Of a DNA stretch of 64,000 nucleotides, positions 1-8,610 are shown in pieces; the stretch's first letter is position 1, and each line of letters opens with the position of its first letter. This DNA comes from Kribbella sp. CA-293567 (GTDB lineage Bacteria; Actinomycetota; Actinomycetes; Propionibacteriales; Kribbellaceae), in assembly GCF_027627575.1 (NCBI RefSeq), contig NZ_CP114065.1, positions 1,798,001 through 1,862,000 of the forward strand. Direction: 5' to 3'. Position numbers and translations under genes: made by a program. A model generated the notes under the pieces. That model made no database searches and was not told where the DNA came from. It saw nothing but the letters and a program-made list of their open reading frames with translations.

Positions 1-1
1 G

Positions 2-154
2 ACCCCGGCCGACCGGGTGCGAGCTGCTGCTGCCGTCGAGGTGGTCGGTGCCGTGCTGTCCACCGGTTTGGATCAAACGGCGGTCTCCGACGAGGAGATG
101 CGCGCCATCCTGCTGGATGCTGCGACCGCCGTACTGTCTCGCAAGACCAACTAG
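2..154 (+). CDS. C-terminal end of an unidentified protein (possibly a TetR-type regulator)
   Basis: This is the last 50 codons of a gene that begins before the window and ends with TAG at 152-154. The visible residues are a helical Ala/Val-rich segment ending LLDAATAVLSRKTN. Short helical tails like this are common at the end of TetR-family regulators, but no DNA-binding part is visible, so the family is only a guess. The next gene lies on the opposite strand and converges on it, with 40 bases between the two stop codons. Confidence 0.5.
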   Translation, partial: TPADRVRAAAAVEVVGAVLSTGLDQTAVSDEEMRAILLDAATAVLSRKTN

Positions 155-194
155 CCGCCGCGCCGGATGCAGGTGATCCGGTGCGGTTGGTGAG

Positions 195-1601
195 CTAGAG
201 CTGCTTGGTGTCCGACTTGCGGTGGGTGGTGGCGGCGTGGGCGGGTTTGCCTGGGCGGTCGGTGGTTTGGGCGGTGGGCTTGGCGTTCACCGCACCGTTG
301 GCTCCGGCCATGCCGGCGAAGGCTTTGGCTGCGTCGCCGTTGGTGCGCGGGGTGTTGCCGGAGCTCTGCTGAGTCGCTGAACTGTTGAGCTGCGCGACGG
401 TGGCGGCCTGCTGGGCGGGGCTCTGGTTGGAGAGCGTCTGGTGGAACTGCTTCACCGCTTGCAGCCGCTGACGCAGGTTGAGACCTTGAGCTTGGCCGGG
501 CACGGTGGCGGGGGATTGGTTCGGGCCGGCCTGATGCGCGGCGCCGGCGCGGTGCCTGCCGGGGCCCTGCCGGAGCGCTTGGTAGCTCGCAGCAAGCTGC
601 TGAGCCTTGCCTTGTTGCCTGTGCCGCCCGCCACCCTGTCCCTGAGCCTGCTCCCGATGACGCCCGGGCGTCCGCCCCACACCCTGCTGAGTCTGGGGCG
701 ATGGCTGTCCCTGCGCCACACCCTGCTGTGCTCCCGCCGACTGCTCTCCTTGCCCTGCAACCTGCGGCGTCTGCTGCCCAGCGCCCTGCCCGTTCTCCTG
801 GGAGCGCTGGGCCGCTGCTGCCTCGGCAGGCGTCATCTGCGGTCGCGGCGGAGCAGCCTGGGCTGGCATCTGCCGGACGTTGTGCAGCTCAGGATTCACC
901 TCAGCCCGAGCTCGCGCGCCTTGGTTCTGCAGGGGTGGTTGCGACGACTCCGCCTGGGCGGCGGACTGCTGCCTGTTCAGCGGTTGAGCCTGGGCGGCCG
1001 GCTGGGTCTGCAGGTGCTGCTGGAAGCGCGGCTGGACCTGGTACGGCGTTTGCCTTCCCTCCGGACGGAAGGTCTCCCGCATCGCCGCTTGGGAGAGGTT
1101 CTGCAGATCGGCTTTGGTGATGCGTGACCGCCCGATGCTCTCCCTGACCGCAGGGTCCATCCGCTTGACGTCTTTCGCGGCCTGCGCGTAGGCAGCCTTC
1201 AAAGTCGCCGTGCCCTGGCGGGTGTTGCGCCAGCGCGAGACGCGGTTGGCGACCTGACGGATCGGGTTGCGGTTGCGGACCACCGACTGGTCGGCGCGCA
1301 TCGCCTGCGCGGCCGCCCGGCCACTGAGCTGGCGGGAGTACCCGCGTTGCCGCGGGTCGTAGGCGCCGGTGATGTGGGCCTCGGCGAGCGACTGCAGGTC
1401 GGCCTTGGTCAGGTTCGCCCGGCCGATCCGTTCCCGGACGGTCGGGTCCATCCGCTTGGCGTCCCGCGCGGCCTGGGCGTACATGCCCTTGAGCGTCGCC
1501 GTACCGCGCCGGGTGTTCTGCCAGCGGGAGACTCGCGCCGCCAGTCGCCGGAACGGACGGGTCACCCGGTTGCCAGGGGCTCCTGCCGAAGGTTCGCTCA
1601 T
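195..1601 (-). CDS. Unrecognised 468 aa protein with a duplicated basic module and a long Gln/Ala/Gly-rich tail
   Basis: I do not recognise this family. The first 175 residues hold two copies of a roughly 53-residue module, about residues 23-75 and 120-172. Each runs RVSRW-NTR-GTATLK-YAQAA-KRMDP-VRE-IGR-TKADLQ, 97 residues apart. The modules are basic and helical. The remaining ~290 residues are low-complexity, rich in Gln, Ala, Gly and Pro, with several GRHR motifs, so probably disordered. There is no signal peptide or membrane segment. The ATG at 1601 is preceded by GGAG, which overlaps the stop of the upstream gene (TAG at 1614-1612), so the two genes are almost certainly translationally coupled. 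A DNA- or RNA-binding or scaffold role would fit the basic charge, but that is inference. Confidence 0.7.
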   Translation of the reverse strand: MSEPSAGAPGNRVTRPFRRLAARVSRWQNTRRGTATLKGMYAQAARDAKRMDPTVRERIGRANLTKADLQSLAEAHITGAYDPRQRGYSRQLSGRAAAQAMRADQSVVRNRNPIRQVANRVSRWRNTRQGTATLKAAYAQAAKDVKRMDPAVRESIGRSRITKADLQNLSQAAMRETFRPEGRQTPYQVQPRFQQHLQTQPAAQAQPLNRQQSAAQAESSQPPLQNQGARARAEVNPELHNVRQMPAQAAPPRPQMTPAEAAAAQRSQENGQGAGQQTPQVAGQGEQSAGAQQGVAQGQPSPQTQQGVGRTPGRHREQAQGQGGGRHRQQGKAQQLAASYQALRQGPGRHRAGAAHQAGPNQSPATVPGQAQGLNLRQRLQAVKQFHQTLSNQSPAQQAATVAQLNSSATQQSSGNTPRTNGDAAKAFAGMAGANGAVNAKPTAQTTDRPGKPAHAATTHRKSDTKQL

Positions 1602-1611
1602 GGCCGGTCTC

Positions 1612-2193
1612 CTAGTCGATGTAGACCGAGTAGTTGACCCCGACAGCCGTCGTCAGTGGGTCCTTGGTGGGCCGGTTGCTGTACAGCTGGTACTGCGCGC
1701 CCGGTCGCAGCCAGACAGCCAGATGCCGCCGCCCGGCGCCAGCGCCTTCTTCCCATTCGTCCTCGAACGTCGGGCTGCTGTCGTCGCCGACATAGTCCGG
1801 CTGTCCCCAGTACTGCGTCGCCAGCGCGAGGTGGTCCGGCCAGTGCGCGTCCAGCCCCGCCTCGGCGGCCTGGATGTCGTCCGGACCGATCTCGTACGCC
1901 GACCAGCCGCTGTCCGGGCAGTCCGCGAACGCCAGCCCGCCGAACACGATGATCGTGCTCCCACGAGGAGTGGTGAAACCCCAGGAAGCCAGCTCCGGCC
2001 CGATCACCTCGCCGGCCTCCAGCGGCCACGGCTTCCAGTTGGTCGCCGCCATCACGCGATGCACGAGCGCCCGGACCACAGCCTCGCCGGACGCGTCGTC
2101 GTCGGGCCCGGCGATCGGGGTCCAGTCGGCGACCTCGGCGAGGTCGGCCATCGCCAGGGCGTCCTCGTCCAGCGACCTGTCCTGCGTCTTCAT
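1612..2193 (-). CDS. Acidic 193 aa protein, possibly immunity-like, first gene of a two-gene operon
   Basis: This is a soluble, acidic, aromatic-rich protein with no signal peptide. The C-terminal half contains the segments WPDHLALATQYWGQPDYVG and GRRHLAVWLRPGAQYQLYSN. I associate that layout (WGEP..., HLAVW..., then a short strand) with small uncharacterised actinobacterial proteins found near polymorphic toxins, but I cannot confirm homology. The ATG at 2193 has a good ribosome site (GGAGG) a few bases upstream. It lies directly upstream of the duplicated-module protein, whose ribosome site overlaps this stop codon. Nothing in the sequence gives an enzymatic function. Confidence 0.65.
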   Translation of the reverse strand: MKTQDRSLDEDALAMADLAEVADWTPIAGPDDDASGEAVVRALVHRVMAATNWKPWPLEAGEVIGPELASWGFTTPRGSTIIVFGGLAFADCPDSGWSAYEIGPDDIQAAEAGLDAHWPDHLALATQYWGQPDYVGDDSSPTFEDEWEEGAGAGRRHLAVWLRPGAQYQLYSNRPTKDPLTTAVGVNYSVYID

Positions 2194-2377
2194 CCGTGCC
2201 GCCTCCGCAAACTCGCTGTCCGGGGGTCCGAGCGCTGTCCCGGGGATCCAAGATTAAGTGACGGGCGGTGCCACTCGCCGGTTCCGGCCGGAGCCTGTGG
2301 ACAACTTCCGGCCGGCGCCGGGAATCTGCCGTCCAGCGCCGTGGGACAGGGCTTGCCGTACGACCGGCGAGACTGTA

Positions 2378-2407
2378 TTGGGGACTTGGCGAACCGGGCC
2401 GTAGGCT
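2378..2407 (+). promoter_or_regulatory. Candidate leaderless promoter of metB
   Basis: A -10 hexamer TAGGCT lies at 2402-2407, six bases before the GTG start at 2414. A weak -35 (TTGGGG, 2378-2383) stands 18 bases upstream. This places the transcript start at or next to the start codon. No ribosome site is visible before GTG. Confidence 0.5.
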
Positions 2408-2413
2408 GGCTCG

Positions 2414-3568
2414 GTGAACTCTGAACACCACTACGGCTTCGAGACGCTCGCCATCCACGCCGGAAACGAGCCCGACCCCACCACCGGCGCGGTGGTACCG
2501 CCGATCTACGCGACCAGCACCTACAAGCAGGACGGTGTCGGCGGGCTGCGCAACGGCTACGAATACTCCCGGTCGGCGAACCCGACCCGGACGGCTCTGG
2601 AGGAGTGTTTCGCGGCGATCGAGGCCGGCACCCGGGGCTTCGCGTTCGCGAGCGGGCTGGCGGCCGAGGACACCCTGATCCGTTCGCTGTGCGTGCCCGG
2701 CGACCACGTGGTCTTCCCCGACGACGCCTACGGCGGCACCTTCCGGCTGTTCGCCAAGGTGCTCGGCACCTGGGGCGTCGAGATGACCCCGGCTGCGGTG
2801 ACCCAGCCGGAGGCGATCCGGGCCGCGATCCGCCCGGGCAAGACCAAGGTGGTCTGGCTGGAGACGCCGACCAACCCGCTGCTGAACGTCGCCGACATCG
2901 CGATCGTCGCGCAGATCGCGCACGACGCCGGCGCGCTGCTGGTGGTCGACAACACCTTCGCCTCGCCGTACCTGCAGCAGCCGCTGGAGCTCGGCGCCGA
3001 CGTGGTCGTGCACTCCACCACGAAGTACATGGGTGGGCACTCCGACGTGATCGGTGGCGCGCTGATCGTCCGCGACAGCGAGCTGGCCGACAAGATTGCC
3101 TTCCACCAGAACGCGATCGGCGCCATCGCGGGCCCGTTCGACTCGTTCCTGGTCCTGCGCGGCATCAAGACGCTCGGCGTCCGGATGGACCGGCACAGCG
3201 ACAACGCCGAGAAGGTCGTCGAGTTCCTGCAGCGGCACAACAGCGTCACCTCGGTGCTCTACCCGGGTGTCGAGGGCCACCCCGGCCACGAGACCGCCGC
3301 CAAGCAGATGAAGCGGTACGGCGGCATCGTGTCGTTCCGGGTCAGCGGTGGCGAGCAGCAGGCGCTCGACATCTGCAACAAGGCCGAGGTCTTCACCCTG
3401 GGCGAGTCGCTGGGCGGCGTCGAGTCGCTGATCGAGCACCCCGGCAAGATGACGCACGCGTCGGTCGCCGGTACGCCGCTGGAGGTCCCGGCCGATCTGA
3501 TCCGGCTCAGTGTCGGCATCGAGACGATCGACGACCTGCTGCAGGACCTCGACCGCGCGATGTCGTGA
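2414..3568 (+). CDS. metB: Cystathionine gamma-synthase
   Basis: This is a PLP-dependent enzyme of transsulfuration and methionine synthesis. It condenses an O-acyl-L-homoserine with cysteine to give cystathionine in the cytosol. At 384 aa it has the normal family length. It shows the Cys/Met-metabolism signatures: YEYSRSANPTR near residue 50, the SGLAAEDT loop, DNTFASPYLQQP, and the PLP-lysine segment HSTTKYMGGHSDVIGG near residue 197, ending with the SLGGVESLIEHP and LIRLSVGIE motifs. The GTG start is chosen because the conserved N-terminus (HYGFETLAIHAG) begins at once and a -10 box sits six bases upstream. The next gene overlaps it by four bases. Cystathionine gamma-lyase is close in sequence and cannot be fully excluded. 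The position before greA and mca matches mycobacterial metB. Confidence 0.92.
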   Translation: MNSEHHYGFETLAIHAGNEPDPTTGAVVPPIYATSTYKQDGVGGLRNGYEYSRSANPTRTALEECFAAIEAGTRGFAFASGLAAEDTLIRSLCVPGDHVVFPDDAYGGTFRLFAKVLGTWGVEMTPAAVTQPEAIRAAIRPGKTKVVWLETPTNPLLNVADIAIVAQIAHDAGALLVVDNTFASPYLQQPLELGADVVVHSTTKYMGGHSDVIGGALIVRDSELADKIAFHQNAIGAIAGPFDSFLVLRGIKTLGVRMDRHSDNAEKVVEFLQRHNSVTSVLYPGVEGHPGHETAAKQMKRYGGIVSFRVSGGEQQALDICNKAEVFTLGESLGGVESLIEHPGKMTHASVAGTPLEVPADLIRLSVGIETIDDLLQDLDRAMS

Positions 3569-4935
3569 GCCTGTGGGTGGCGGTCGACTTCGGGTCGACC
3601 TTCACGAAGGCGATCGCGGTGGACGCCGGCTCGGGTGACCTGGTCGCCCGGGCCGAACACCGCACCACCGTCGACAGTGACGTGATGGACGGCTGGCACG
3701 CCTGCCGTACCGCGTTGCTGGCGGCGGATTCCGGCATCGCCAAGGCCGAGGTGCTGGCCTGCTCGAGCGCCGGCGGTGGCCTCAGGATCGGTGTCGTCGG
3801 CAACGAGGAGCTGGTCACCGCGGAGGCCGGCCGGCGGGTCGCGCTGTCCAGTGGTGGGCGAGTCGTTGCCGTGGTCAACGGTGGGCTGACGGCGACGTCC
3901 CTGAAGGCGCTGCGGGCCGAGCGTCCCGATGTCGTGTTGCTGCTCGGCGGCACGGACGGCGGCAACTCGGCGGTGATCACCAACGCGGCGGCGGTGCTGG
4001 CGAAGTACAAGTGGCGGCGGCCGGTGGTTGTCGCGGGCAACGTCGACGCGCAGGCGCGGATCCGCGAAATGTTGTCCGAGGCAAATGTTCCGCACGTGCT
4101 GGCGACCAACGTGGTCCCGGAGATCGGGGTGTTCGCGCCGGACGGTGCGCGGGCGGCGATCCGGGAGATGTTCCTCGCGCACGTGATCGGCGGAAAGAAC
4201 CTGTCCCGCGACCCGGGGTTCGCGGCGATGGTCCGGGCGGCGACGCCGGACGTCGTACTGCGTGGCGTCGAGGTGCTCGCCGCCTTGCACGGCGACGTCG
4301 CGGTGGTCGACATCGGTGGCGCGACGACCGACGTGCACTCGGTGATCGAGCTCGACCCGGAGGACGCGAACCTGGGTCGCGAGGTGGTCGCCACGCACCC
4401 CGTCACGCGGACGGTGGAAGGCGACCTCGGGATGCGCTGGAGCGCAGTACCGGTGGTGGACGCGGGGATCGAGGCGGGCCTGCTGGAAGCCGGTACGCCG
4501 CTGGCGGCTGCCGCTGAGCGTCGGCACGAGGATCCGGCGTTCCTGCCGGACGACGCGACTGAGGCGTCGTACGACGAGACGCTGGCTCGGGTGGCCGCGA
4601 CAGTGGCGCTCCGGCGGCACGCGGGCAGGCAGCGGGTGATCTTCGGACCGGGCGGCCGTGTGATCGAGCGTTCCGGGAAGGATCTGCGCGAGGTGGATCT
4701 GCTGGTCGGATCCGGGGGAGTACTGCGGCACAACGGCCCGGAGGTCGCGGCGCGGATCCTCGGCGGCATCTCGCAGGGTGCCCAGGAGGAGGGCTGGCTG
4801 GTGCCGGAGGCGGCTCGCACCTGCGTCGATTCCGACTATGTGCTCGCGGGCGTCGGGCTGCTGGCCGAGCTCGATCCGGAAGCGGCCGAAGGACTGGCCG
4901 CTCACATTCATGGAACGGTCGTCAGCGGGCACTAG
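3565..4935 (+). CDS. GlmL/MutL-family actin-like ATPase (orphan)
   Basis: This 456 aa protein belongs to the GlmL/MutL family, which has the hexokinase/actin/Hsp70 ATPase fold and is known next to glutamate mutase genes as a presumed reactivating or accessory factor. The N-terminal phosphate loop VDFGSTFTKA is at residues 5-14. A second one, VVDIGGATTDVHSV, is near residue 245. Other family marks are LLLGGTDGGN and GNVDAQARI. The GTG start at 3565 overlaps the metB TGA, so translation is coupled to metB. The reading frame stays open far upstream, but that part is antisense-like shadow within metB. No mutase subunit is present in this window, so its partner is unknown. Confidence 0.8.
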   Translation: MSLWVAVDFGSTFTKAIAVDAGSGDLVARAEHRTTVDSDVMDGWHACRTALLAADSGIAKAEVLACSSAGGGLRIGVVGNEELVTAEAGRRVALSSGGRVVAVVNGGLTATSLKALRAERPDVVLLLGGTDGGNSAVITNAAAVLAKYKWRRPVVVAGNVDAQARIREMLSEANVPHVLATNVVPEIGVFAPDGARAAIREMFLAHVIGGKNLSRDPGFAAMVRAATPDVVLRGVEVLAALHGDVAVVDIGGATTDVHSVIELDPEDANLGREVVATHPVTRTVEGDLGMRWSAVPVVDAGIEAGLLEAGTPLAAAAERRHEDPAFLPDDATEASYDETLARVAATVALRRHAGRQRVIFGPGGRVIERSGKDLREVDLLVGSGGVLRHNGPEVAARILGGISQGAQEEGWLVPEAARTCVDSDYVLAGVGLLAELDPEAAEGLAAHIHGTVVSGH

Positions 4936-4965
4936 TCTCGGGAGAACTGAGACCTCGGAGGTGTC

Positions 4966-6258
4966 ATGAGCAAGCCGGACGAGCCGGTCGGGCGGGACGA
5001 CTCGGCCGACGTACCCGGGCCCGGGACCGATATCCCCGAGGTCGGGCGGGACGAGGAGAGCCCGGTCGCGGACAACTCCGCCGTCGACGGTGTGAGCCGC
5101 ACGGTGGTGGGAGACGACGACCAGCACCTGCTGGCCGCGTCCAGCAAGGGGACGGTCGACCTCGGCGTGACTCCGGGGATGCAGATCGCGAGCGCTTGGG
5201 CCTGGCGGTTCCTGGTGATCGTGGCCGCCGTGCTGGTGATCGCCTACGGGATGCGGTACCTGTCCGAGGTCATCGTGCCGGTGACCGTCGGCATCCTGCT
5301 CACCGCGCTGCTGGTGCCGGTGACGAACGGGCTGCAGAAGTTGCGGCTGCCGCGCGGTGCCGCGGCCGGGATCACGGTGATCGGCACGATCGCGCTGGTG
5401 GCCGGCTTGCTGACGCTGGTCGGGACACAGATCGCGGGCCAGTTCGACGAGCTGTCGGCCCAGGTCGGTGAGGGCGTGCAGCAGGTGCGCGACCTGCTCC
5501 GGATCAACTTCGGGCTGACCGAGAAGGACATCACCGACTCGCTGAACAAGCTGCGCGAGACCGTGATGAGCGGTGGCGCGATCGGTCAGCGCGCGGCCGA
5601 GGTCGGGACCACGGCGACGCACGTGATCGCCGGGTTGTTCATCGCGCTGTTCTGCCTGTTCTTCTTCCTGTACCAAGGACCGCAGATCTGGGCCTGGGTG
5701 GTGCGGTTGTTCCCCCGGCACGCGCGGGACAAGGCCGACTCGTCCGGCCGCAAGGCCTGGGTGTCGCTGACGGCGTTCGTCCGGGCGACGATCATCGTGG
5801 CCGCGGTCGACGCGATCGGCATCTCGCTCGGTGCCGCCATCCTCGGCCTGCCGCTGGTCAGCGCGATCGGCATCCTGGTCTTCGTCGGTGCCTTCGTCCC
5901 GGTGATCGGCGCCCTGGTCAGCGGCTGCGTCGCGGTGCTGGTCGCGCTGGTCGCCAAGAACGTGGTGGTCGCGATCGTCATGCTCGCCGTCGTGATCGGC
6001 GTACAGCAGCTGGAAGCTCACGTCCTGCAGCCGTTCCTGCTCGGCCGTGCCGTCAGCGTCCACCCCCTCGCGGTGATCCTCGCGATCGCGACCGGCGTGA
6101 TCGTGGCCGGCATCGTCGGCGCTCTGGTGGCCGTCCCGGCCGCCGCGGTGATCAACACCATCGTCAACCACCTGGCCGGCAACGACGTCGACCCAGAACC
6201 CCCACGCCCCATCCCACGCCGCCGCCCACCGGCCCAACGCCAGGACCGCCCCGTCTGA
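4966..6258 (+). CDS. AI-2E family transporter (PF01594-type permease)
   Basis: This is a 430 aa integral membrane protein. The first ~70 residues are acidic and probably cytoplasmic. The rest contains about eight hydrophobic helices with the pattern of the AI-2E/YdiK/YhhQ permease family, including a central amphipathic stretch (residues ~155-205) and the closing motif GVQQLEAHVLQPFLLGRAVSVHPLAVIL. The family name comes from E. coli TqsA. Most members have unknown substrates, and several are antiporters, so quorum-signal transport should not be assumed. The ATG at 4966 follows a clear GGAGGTG. TAGTCT at 4933-4938, overlapping the glmL-family stop, is a possible private -10 box. A hairpin follows the gene. 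Confidence 0.85.
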   Translation: MSKPDEPVGRDDSADVPGPGTDIPEVGRDEESPVADNSAVDGVSRTVVGDDDQHLLAASSKGTVDLGVTPGMQIASAWAWRFLVIVAAVLVIAYGMRYLSEVIVPVTVGILLTALLVPVTNGLQKLRLPRGAAAGITVIGTIALVAGLLTLVGTQIAGQFDELSAQVGEGVQQVRDLLRINFGLTEKDITDSLNKLRETVMSGGAIGQRAAEVGTTATHVIAGLFIALFCLFFFLYQGPQIWAWVVRLFPRHARDKADSSGRKAWVSLTAFVRATIIVAAVDAIGISLGAAILGLPLVSAIGILVFVGAFVPVIGALVSGCVAVLVALVAKNVVVAIVMLAVVIGVQQLEAHVLQPFLLGRAVSVHPLAVILAIATGVIVAGIVGALVAVPAAAVINTIVNHLAGNDVDPEPPRPIPRRRPPAQRQDRPV

Positions 6259-6262
6259 CCCC

Positions 6263-6288
6263 CGCCGGCCTGCATCAACGGGCCGGCG
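6263..6288 (+). terminator. Hairpin after the AI-2E permease gene
   Basis: There is a perfect 8-base stem CGCCGGCC / GGCCGGCG (6263-6270 and 6281-6288) with a 10-base loop. It starts five bases after the permease stop codon. The following T-content is short, so termination efficiency is uncertain. Confidence 0.55.
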
Positions 6289-6405
6289 TTCCACCAATTC
6301 GCTCTCCCGTCAGGTTGGTCGATGGGATGAAGGGCCGGCTGAGGCCGGCCTGGTCTGCGTTGGCGCCGGGGGATAGGGAGCGGCGGGGCGTAGTGCGGAC
6401 AGCGG

Positions 6406-6440
6406 AACAGCCGCCCCCGAGGCTTTCGGGGACGGCTGTT
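6406..6440 (-). terminator. Terminator of the MarR/MFS operon
   Basis: An 8-base stem (AACAGCCG at 6406-6413 with CGGCTGTT at 6433-6440) continues after one mismatch into a CCCCGA/TCGGGG stem with a four-base loop. It lies 13 bases beyond the MFS stop codon on the minus strand. Confidence 0.75.
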
Positions 6441-6453
6441 CGGGGAGTGCGGG

Positions 6454-8067
6454 TCAGTGCATCGCGGCGGCGGCCGAGGTTTCGATGTTCTCGTCCTCGG
6501 GCTTCGGGGCGCCGTCGGCGCGGCCGGCCAGGCGCTGCTCCGGGGTGATGACTGCGAGCACCAGGGCGATCGCCAGGAACGGCAGCGAGACCAGGAAGAC
6601 GTCGTCCATCGCCTTGACCAGGCCGCTCAAGGCCCAGCCCTTCATCGGCTCTTGCAGGCTGTGCAGGGCAGGCACGCTGTTGGCGGCCTTCGCCAGTCCG
6701 TCGACCATGCTCTGGGTCGCGTTCGGCACGATGTCCTTCAGGTGGACGTCCAGCCGGCTGGTCAGGACCGCGCCGTACACGGCGGTGCCGATCGCGCCAC
6801 CCATCGAGCGGAAGAAGGTCATCGTCGAGGTCGCGGTGCCCATGTGCTGCCGGGGCACGCTGTTCTGCGCGGCGGTGACGGTGATCTGCATCGACAGACC
6901 CAGGCCGGCGCCCATCACGAACATGTAGATCGCCAGCTGCCAGTACGGCGTGGTCATGCTGAGCGTGGAGAGCATGATCATCGCGCCACCGACCAGGATC
7001 GCCGAGATGATCGGATAGATCTTGTACCGGCCGGTCTTGCTCATCAGCTGGCCGCTCGGGATCGAGGCGCTGAAGATGCCGACGATCATCGGCAGCAGGG
7101 CCAGCCCCGAGCGGGTCGGGGACATGTCCTTGACGGCCTGCAGGTAGAGCGGCAGGAAGATCAGCGCGCCGAACATCGCGAAGCCGAGCAGGAAGGCGAA
7201 GCCGGCGTACCCGGAGAAGATCCGGCCCTTGAACAGGTCCATCGGGATGATCGGCTCGGAGACCCGGAGCTCGACGAAGACGAAGACGACGGCGAGTACG
7301 ACGGAACCGATCAGCAGCGCCAGCGTGGTCGCGTTGCCCCAGCCGTTCTCCGGGCCGGACCAGGAGACCGCCAGCAGCAGCGCGGTCACGGCGCCGGTCA
7401 CGATCGAGGCGCCCAGGTAGTCGATCTTGTGGCTGCGCTTCACGTGCGGCAGCTTCAGTACGGCGGCGACGACACCCAGGGCGACCAGGCCGATCGGCAG
7501 GTTGATCCAGAAGATCCAGCGCCAGCCGGGACCGTCGGTGAGAACGCCGCCGAGCAGCGGGCCGGCCACCGAGGAGAGGCCGAAGACGGCACCGAAGTAC
7601 CCCATGTACTTGCCGCGCTCTCGCGGCGGGATCACGTCACCGATGGTGGCGAAGGCCAGCGACATCAGACCGCCGGCGCCCAGCCCCTGGACGGCGCGGA
7701 AGCCGATCAGCTCCTCGATGTTCTGCGACAGCGCGGCCAGCACGGAGCCGGCCAGGAAGGTGACGATCGCCGCGATGAACAGCGGACGGCGGCCGTACAG
7801 GTCGGAGATCTTGCCCCACAACGGAGTGGAGGCGGTCGAGGTCAGCAGGTAGGCGGTGACCACCCAGGACAGTTTGTCCAGGCTGTTGAACTCGCTGACG
7901 ATCTGCGGCAGCGCCGTACCGACGATGCTCTGGTCGAGGGCGGCCAGGAACATGCCGGCCATCAGGCCACCGAGGACCACCAGGATCTGCTTGTGGGACA
8001 GGTAGTTCGGCGCGTCCGGATCAGGCGCTGCGCCGCCGCCGGCGACGGCGGGCTCTGGGGTGCTCAT
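6454..8067 (-). CDS. DHA2-family MFS multidrug exporter (14 helices)
   Basis: This 537 aa proton-driven exporter of the EmrB/QacA type has 14 predicted membrane helices. The family signatures are the first-helix motif GLMAGMFLAALDQSIVGTALPQI, the loop motif LWGKISDLYGRRPLF (motif A), and motif C in helix 5 (GAVFGLSSVAGPLLGGVL). Its ATG overlaps the stop of the upstream MarR gene (ATGA), so the pair forms a coupled operon under MarR control. Substrates are typically lipophilic drugs or cationic compounds. The specific one cannot be read from the sequence. A strong hairpin follows the stop codon. Confidence 0.9.
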   Translation of the reverse strand: MSTPEPAVAGGGAAPDPDAPNYLSHKQILVVLGGLMAGMFLAALDQSIVGTALPQIVSEFNSLDKLSWVVTAYLLTSTASTPLWGKISDLYGRRPLFIAAIVTFLAGSVLAALSQNIEELIGFRAVQGLGAGGLMSLAFATIGDVIPPRERGKYMGYFGAVFGLSSVAGPLLGGVLTDGPGWRWIFWINLPIGLVALGVVAAVLKLPHVKRSHKIDYLGASIVTGAVTALLLAVSWSGPENGWGNATTLALLIGSVVLAVVFVFVELRVSEPIIPMDLFKGRIFSGYAGFAFLLGFAMFGALIFLPLYLQAVKDMSPTRSGLALLPMIVGIFSASIPSGQLMSKTGRYKIYPIISAILVGGAMIMLSTLSMTTPYWQLAIYMFVMGAGLGLSMQITVTAAQNSVPRQHMGTATSTMTFFRSMGGAIGTAVYGAVLTSRLDVHLKDIVPNATQSMVDGLAKAANSVPALHSLQEPMKGWALSGLVKAMDDVFLVSLPFLAIALVLAVITPEQRLAGRADGAPKPEDENIETSAAAAMH

Positions 8068-8606
8068 GCGTTGTTCTCCACGTTCTCTGGGTCTTGGGGA
8101 CGAGCGGCGGCAGCGGCCAGGGCCCAGCCCTTGTCGGCCCAGGCCTTTCCGCCGTCACGCTCGTCGACGAGGTTGATCACGCCGTCGGCGAACCGGGTCA
8201 TCAACTTCTCGAAGGTCTCGATGTCGGACTGGGTCCAGCCGTCCATCGCCTGGGACAGCAGTCCCATCCGGCGTTTGGCGTTGGCCTCCCACTCGGCGAC
8301 GCCCTGCTCGGTCAGCTCGACCCGGAAGGCGCGGCCGTCGTCGGGGTCGGGGGAGCGGCGGACCAGACCCGTCTGCTCGAGCGACCGCACGTGCCGGCTG
8401 GCGGTGGAGGCGTCGATCTCCATCTTGCTCGCCAGCTCCGACAACCGCAGTGCCCCGTTGCACCGCAGTACGAACAGCACCAGGTGGGCGCTGTGGTCGA
8501 TCGTGTCACCGGGTTGCCGGGACTTCAGCCGGCGGCCGATCCGGGTGAAGGCGTGCAGCACGCCCTCCACCGGCGACTGCGGCGCCCAGCCCTCATTTAC
8601 ATGCAT
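8064..8606 (-). CDS. MarR-family transcriptional regulator of the MFS exporter
   Basis: This 180 aa winged-helix regulator has the segment LVLFVLRCNGALRLSELASKMEIDASTASRHVRSLEQTGLVRRSPDPDDGRAFRVELTEQG. It shows the recognition helix and the D-x-R wing (DPDDGRA) typical of MarR repressors. I place the start at ATG 8606 rather than the in-frame ATG at 8642, because a -10 box (TATGCT) ends six bases upstream of 8606 and a palindromic operator overlaps it. It overlaps the MFS start downstream by four bases. The divergent SDR gene starts about 100 bases away and could share the operator. Autorepression released by an exported compound is the likely logic. Confidence 0.88.
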   Translation of the reverse strand: MHVNEGWAPQSPVEGVLHAFTRIGRRLKSRQPGDTIDHSAHLVLFVLRCNGALRLSELASKMEIDASTASRHVRSLEQTGLVRRSPDPDDGRAFRVELTEQGVAEWEANAKRRMGLLSQAMDGWTQSDIETFEKLMTRFADGVINLVDERDGGKAWADKGWALAAAAARPQDPENVENNA

Positions 8607-8610
8607 GGTG

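Noticed and set aside
1598..3457. A 619-codon minus-strand frame overlapping the 193 aa gene and metB.
   Set aside because: It runs out of phase through both genes and has no recognisable domain. The two smaller genes explain the region.
2605..3564. Extending the GlmL-family gene upstream through metB, since its frame is open from 2605.
   Set aside because: The extra 320 residues are Arg/Gly-rich shadow. The ATPase motif begins right after GTG 3565, which overlaps the metB stop in the usual coupled fashion.
3259..6297. A 1012-codon open frame on the minus strand opposite metB, the GlmL-family gene and the AI-2E permease gene.
   Set aside because: The protein is Arg/His/Asp-rich without any domain, as expected opposite high-GC genes. 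The plus-strand genes have clear families.
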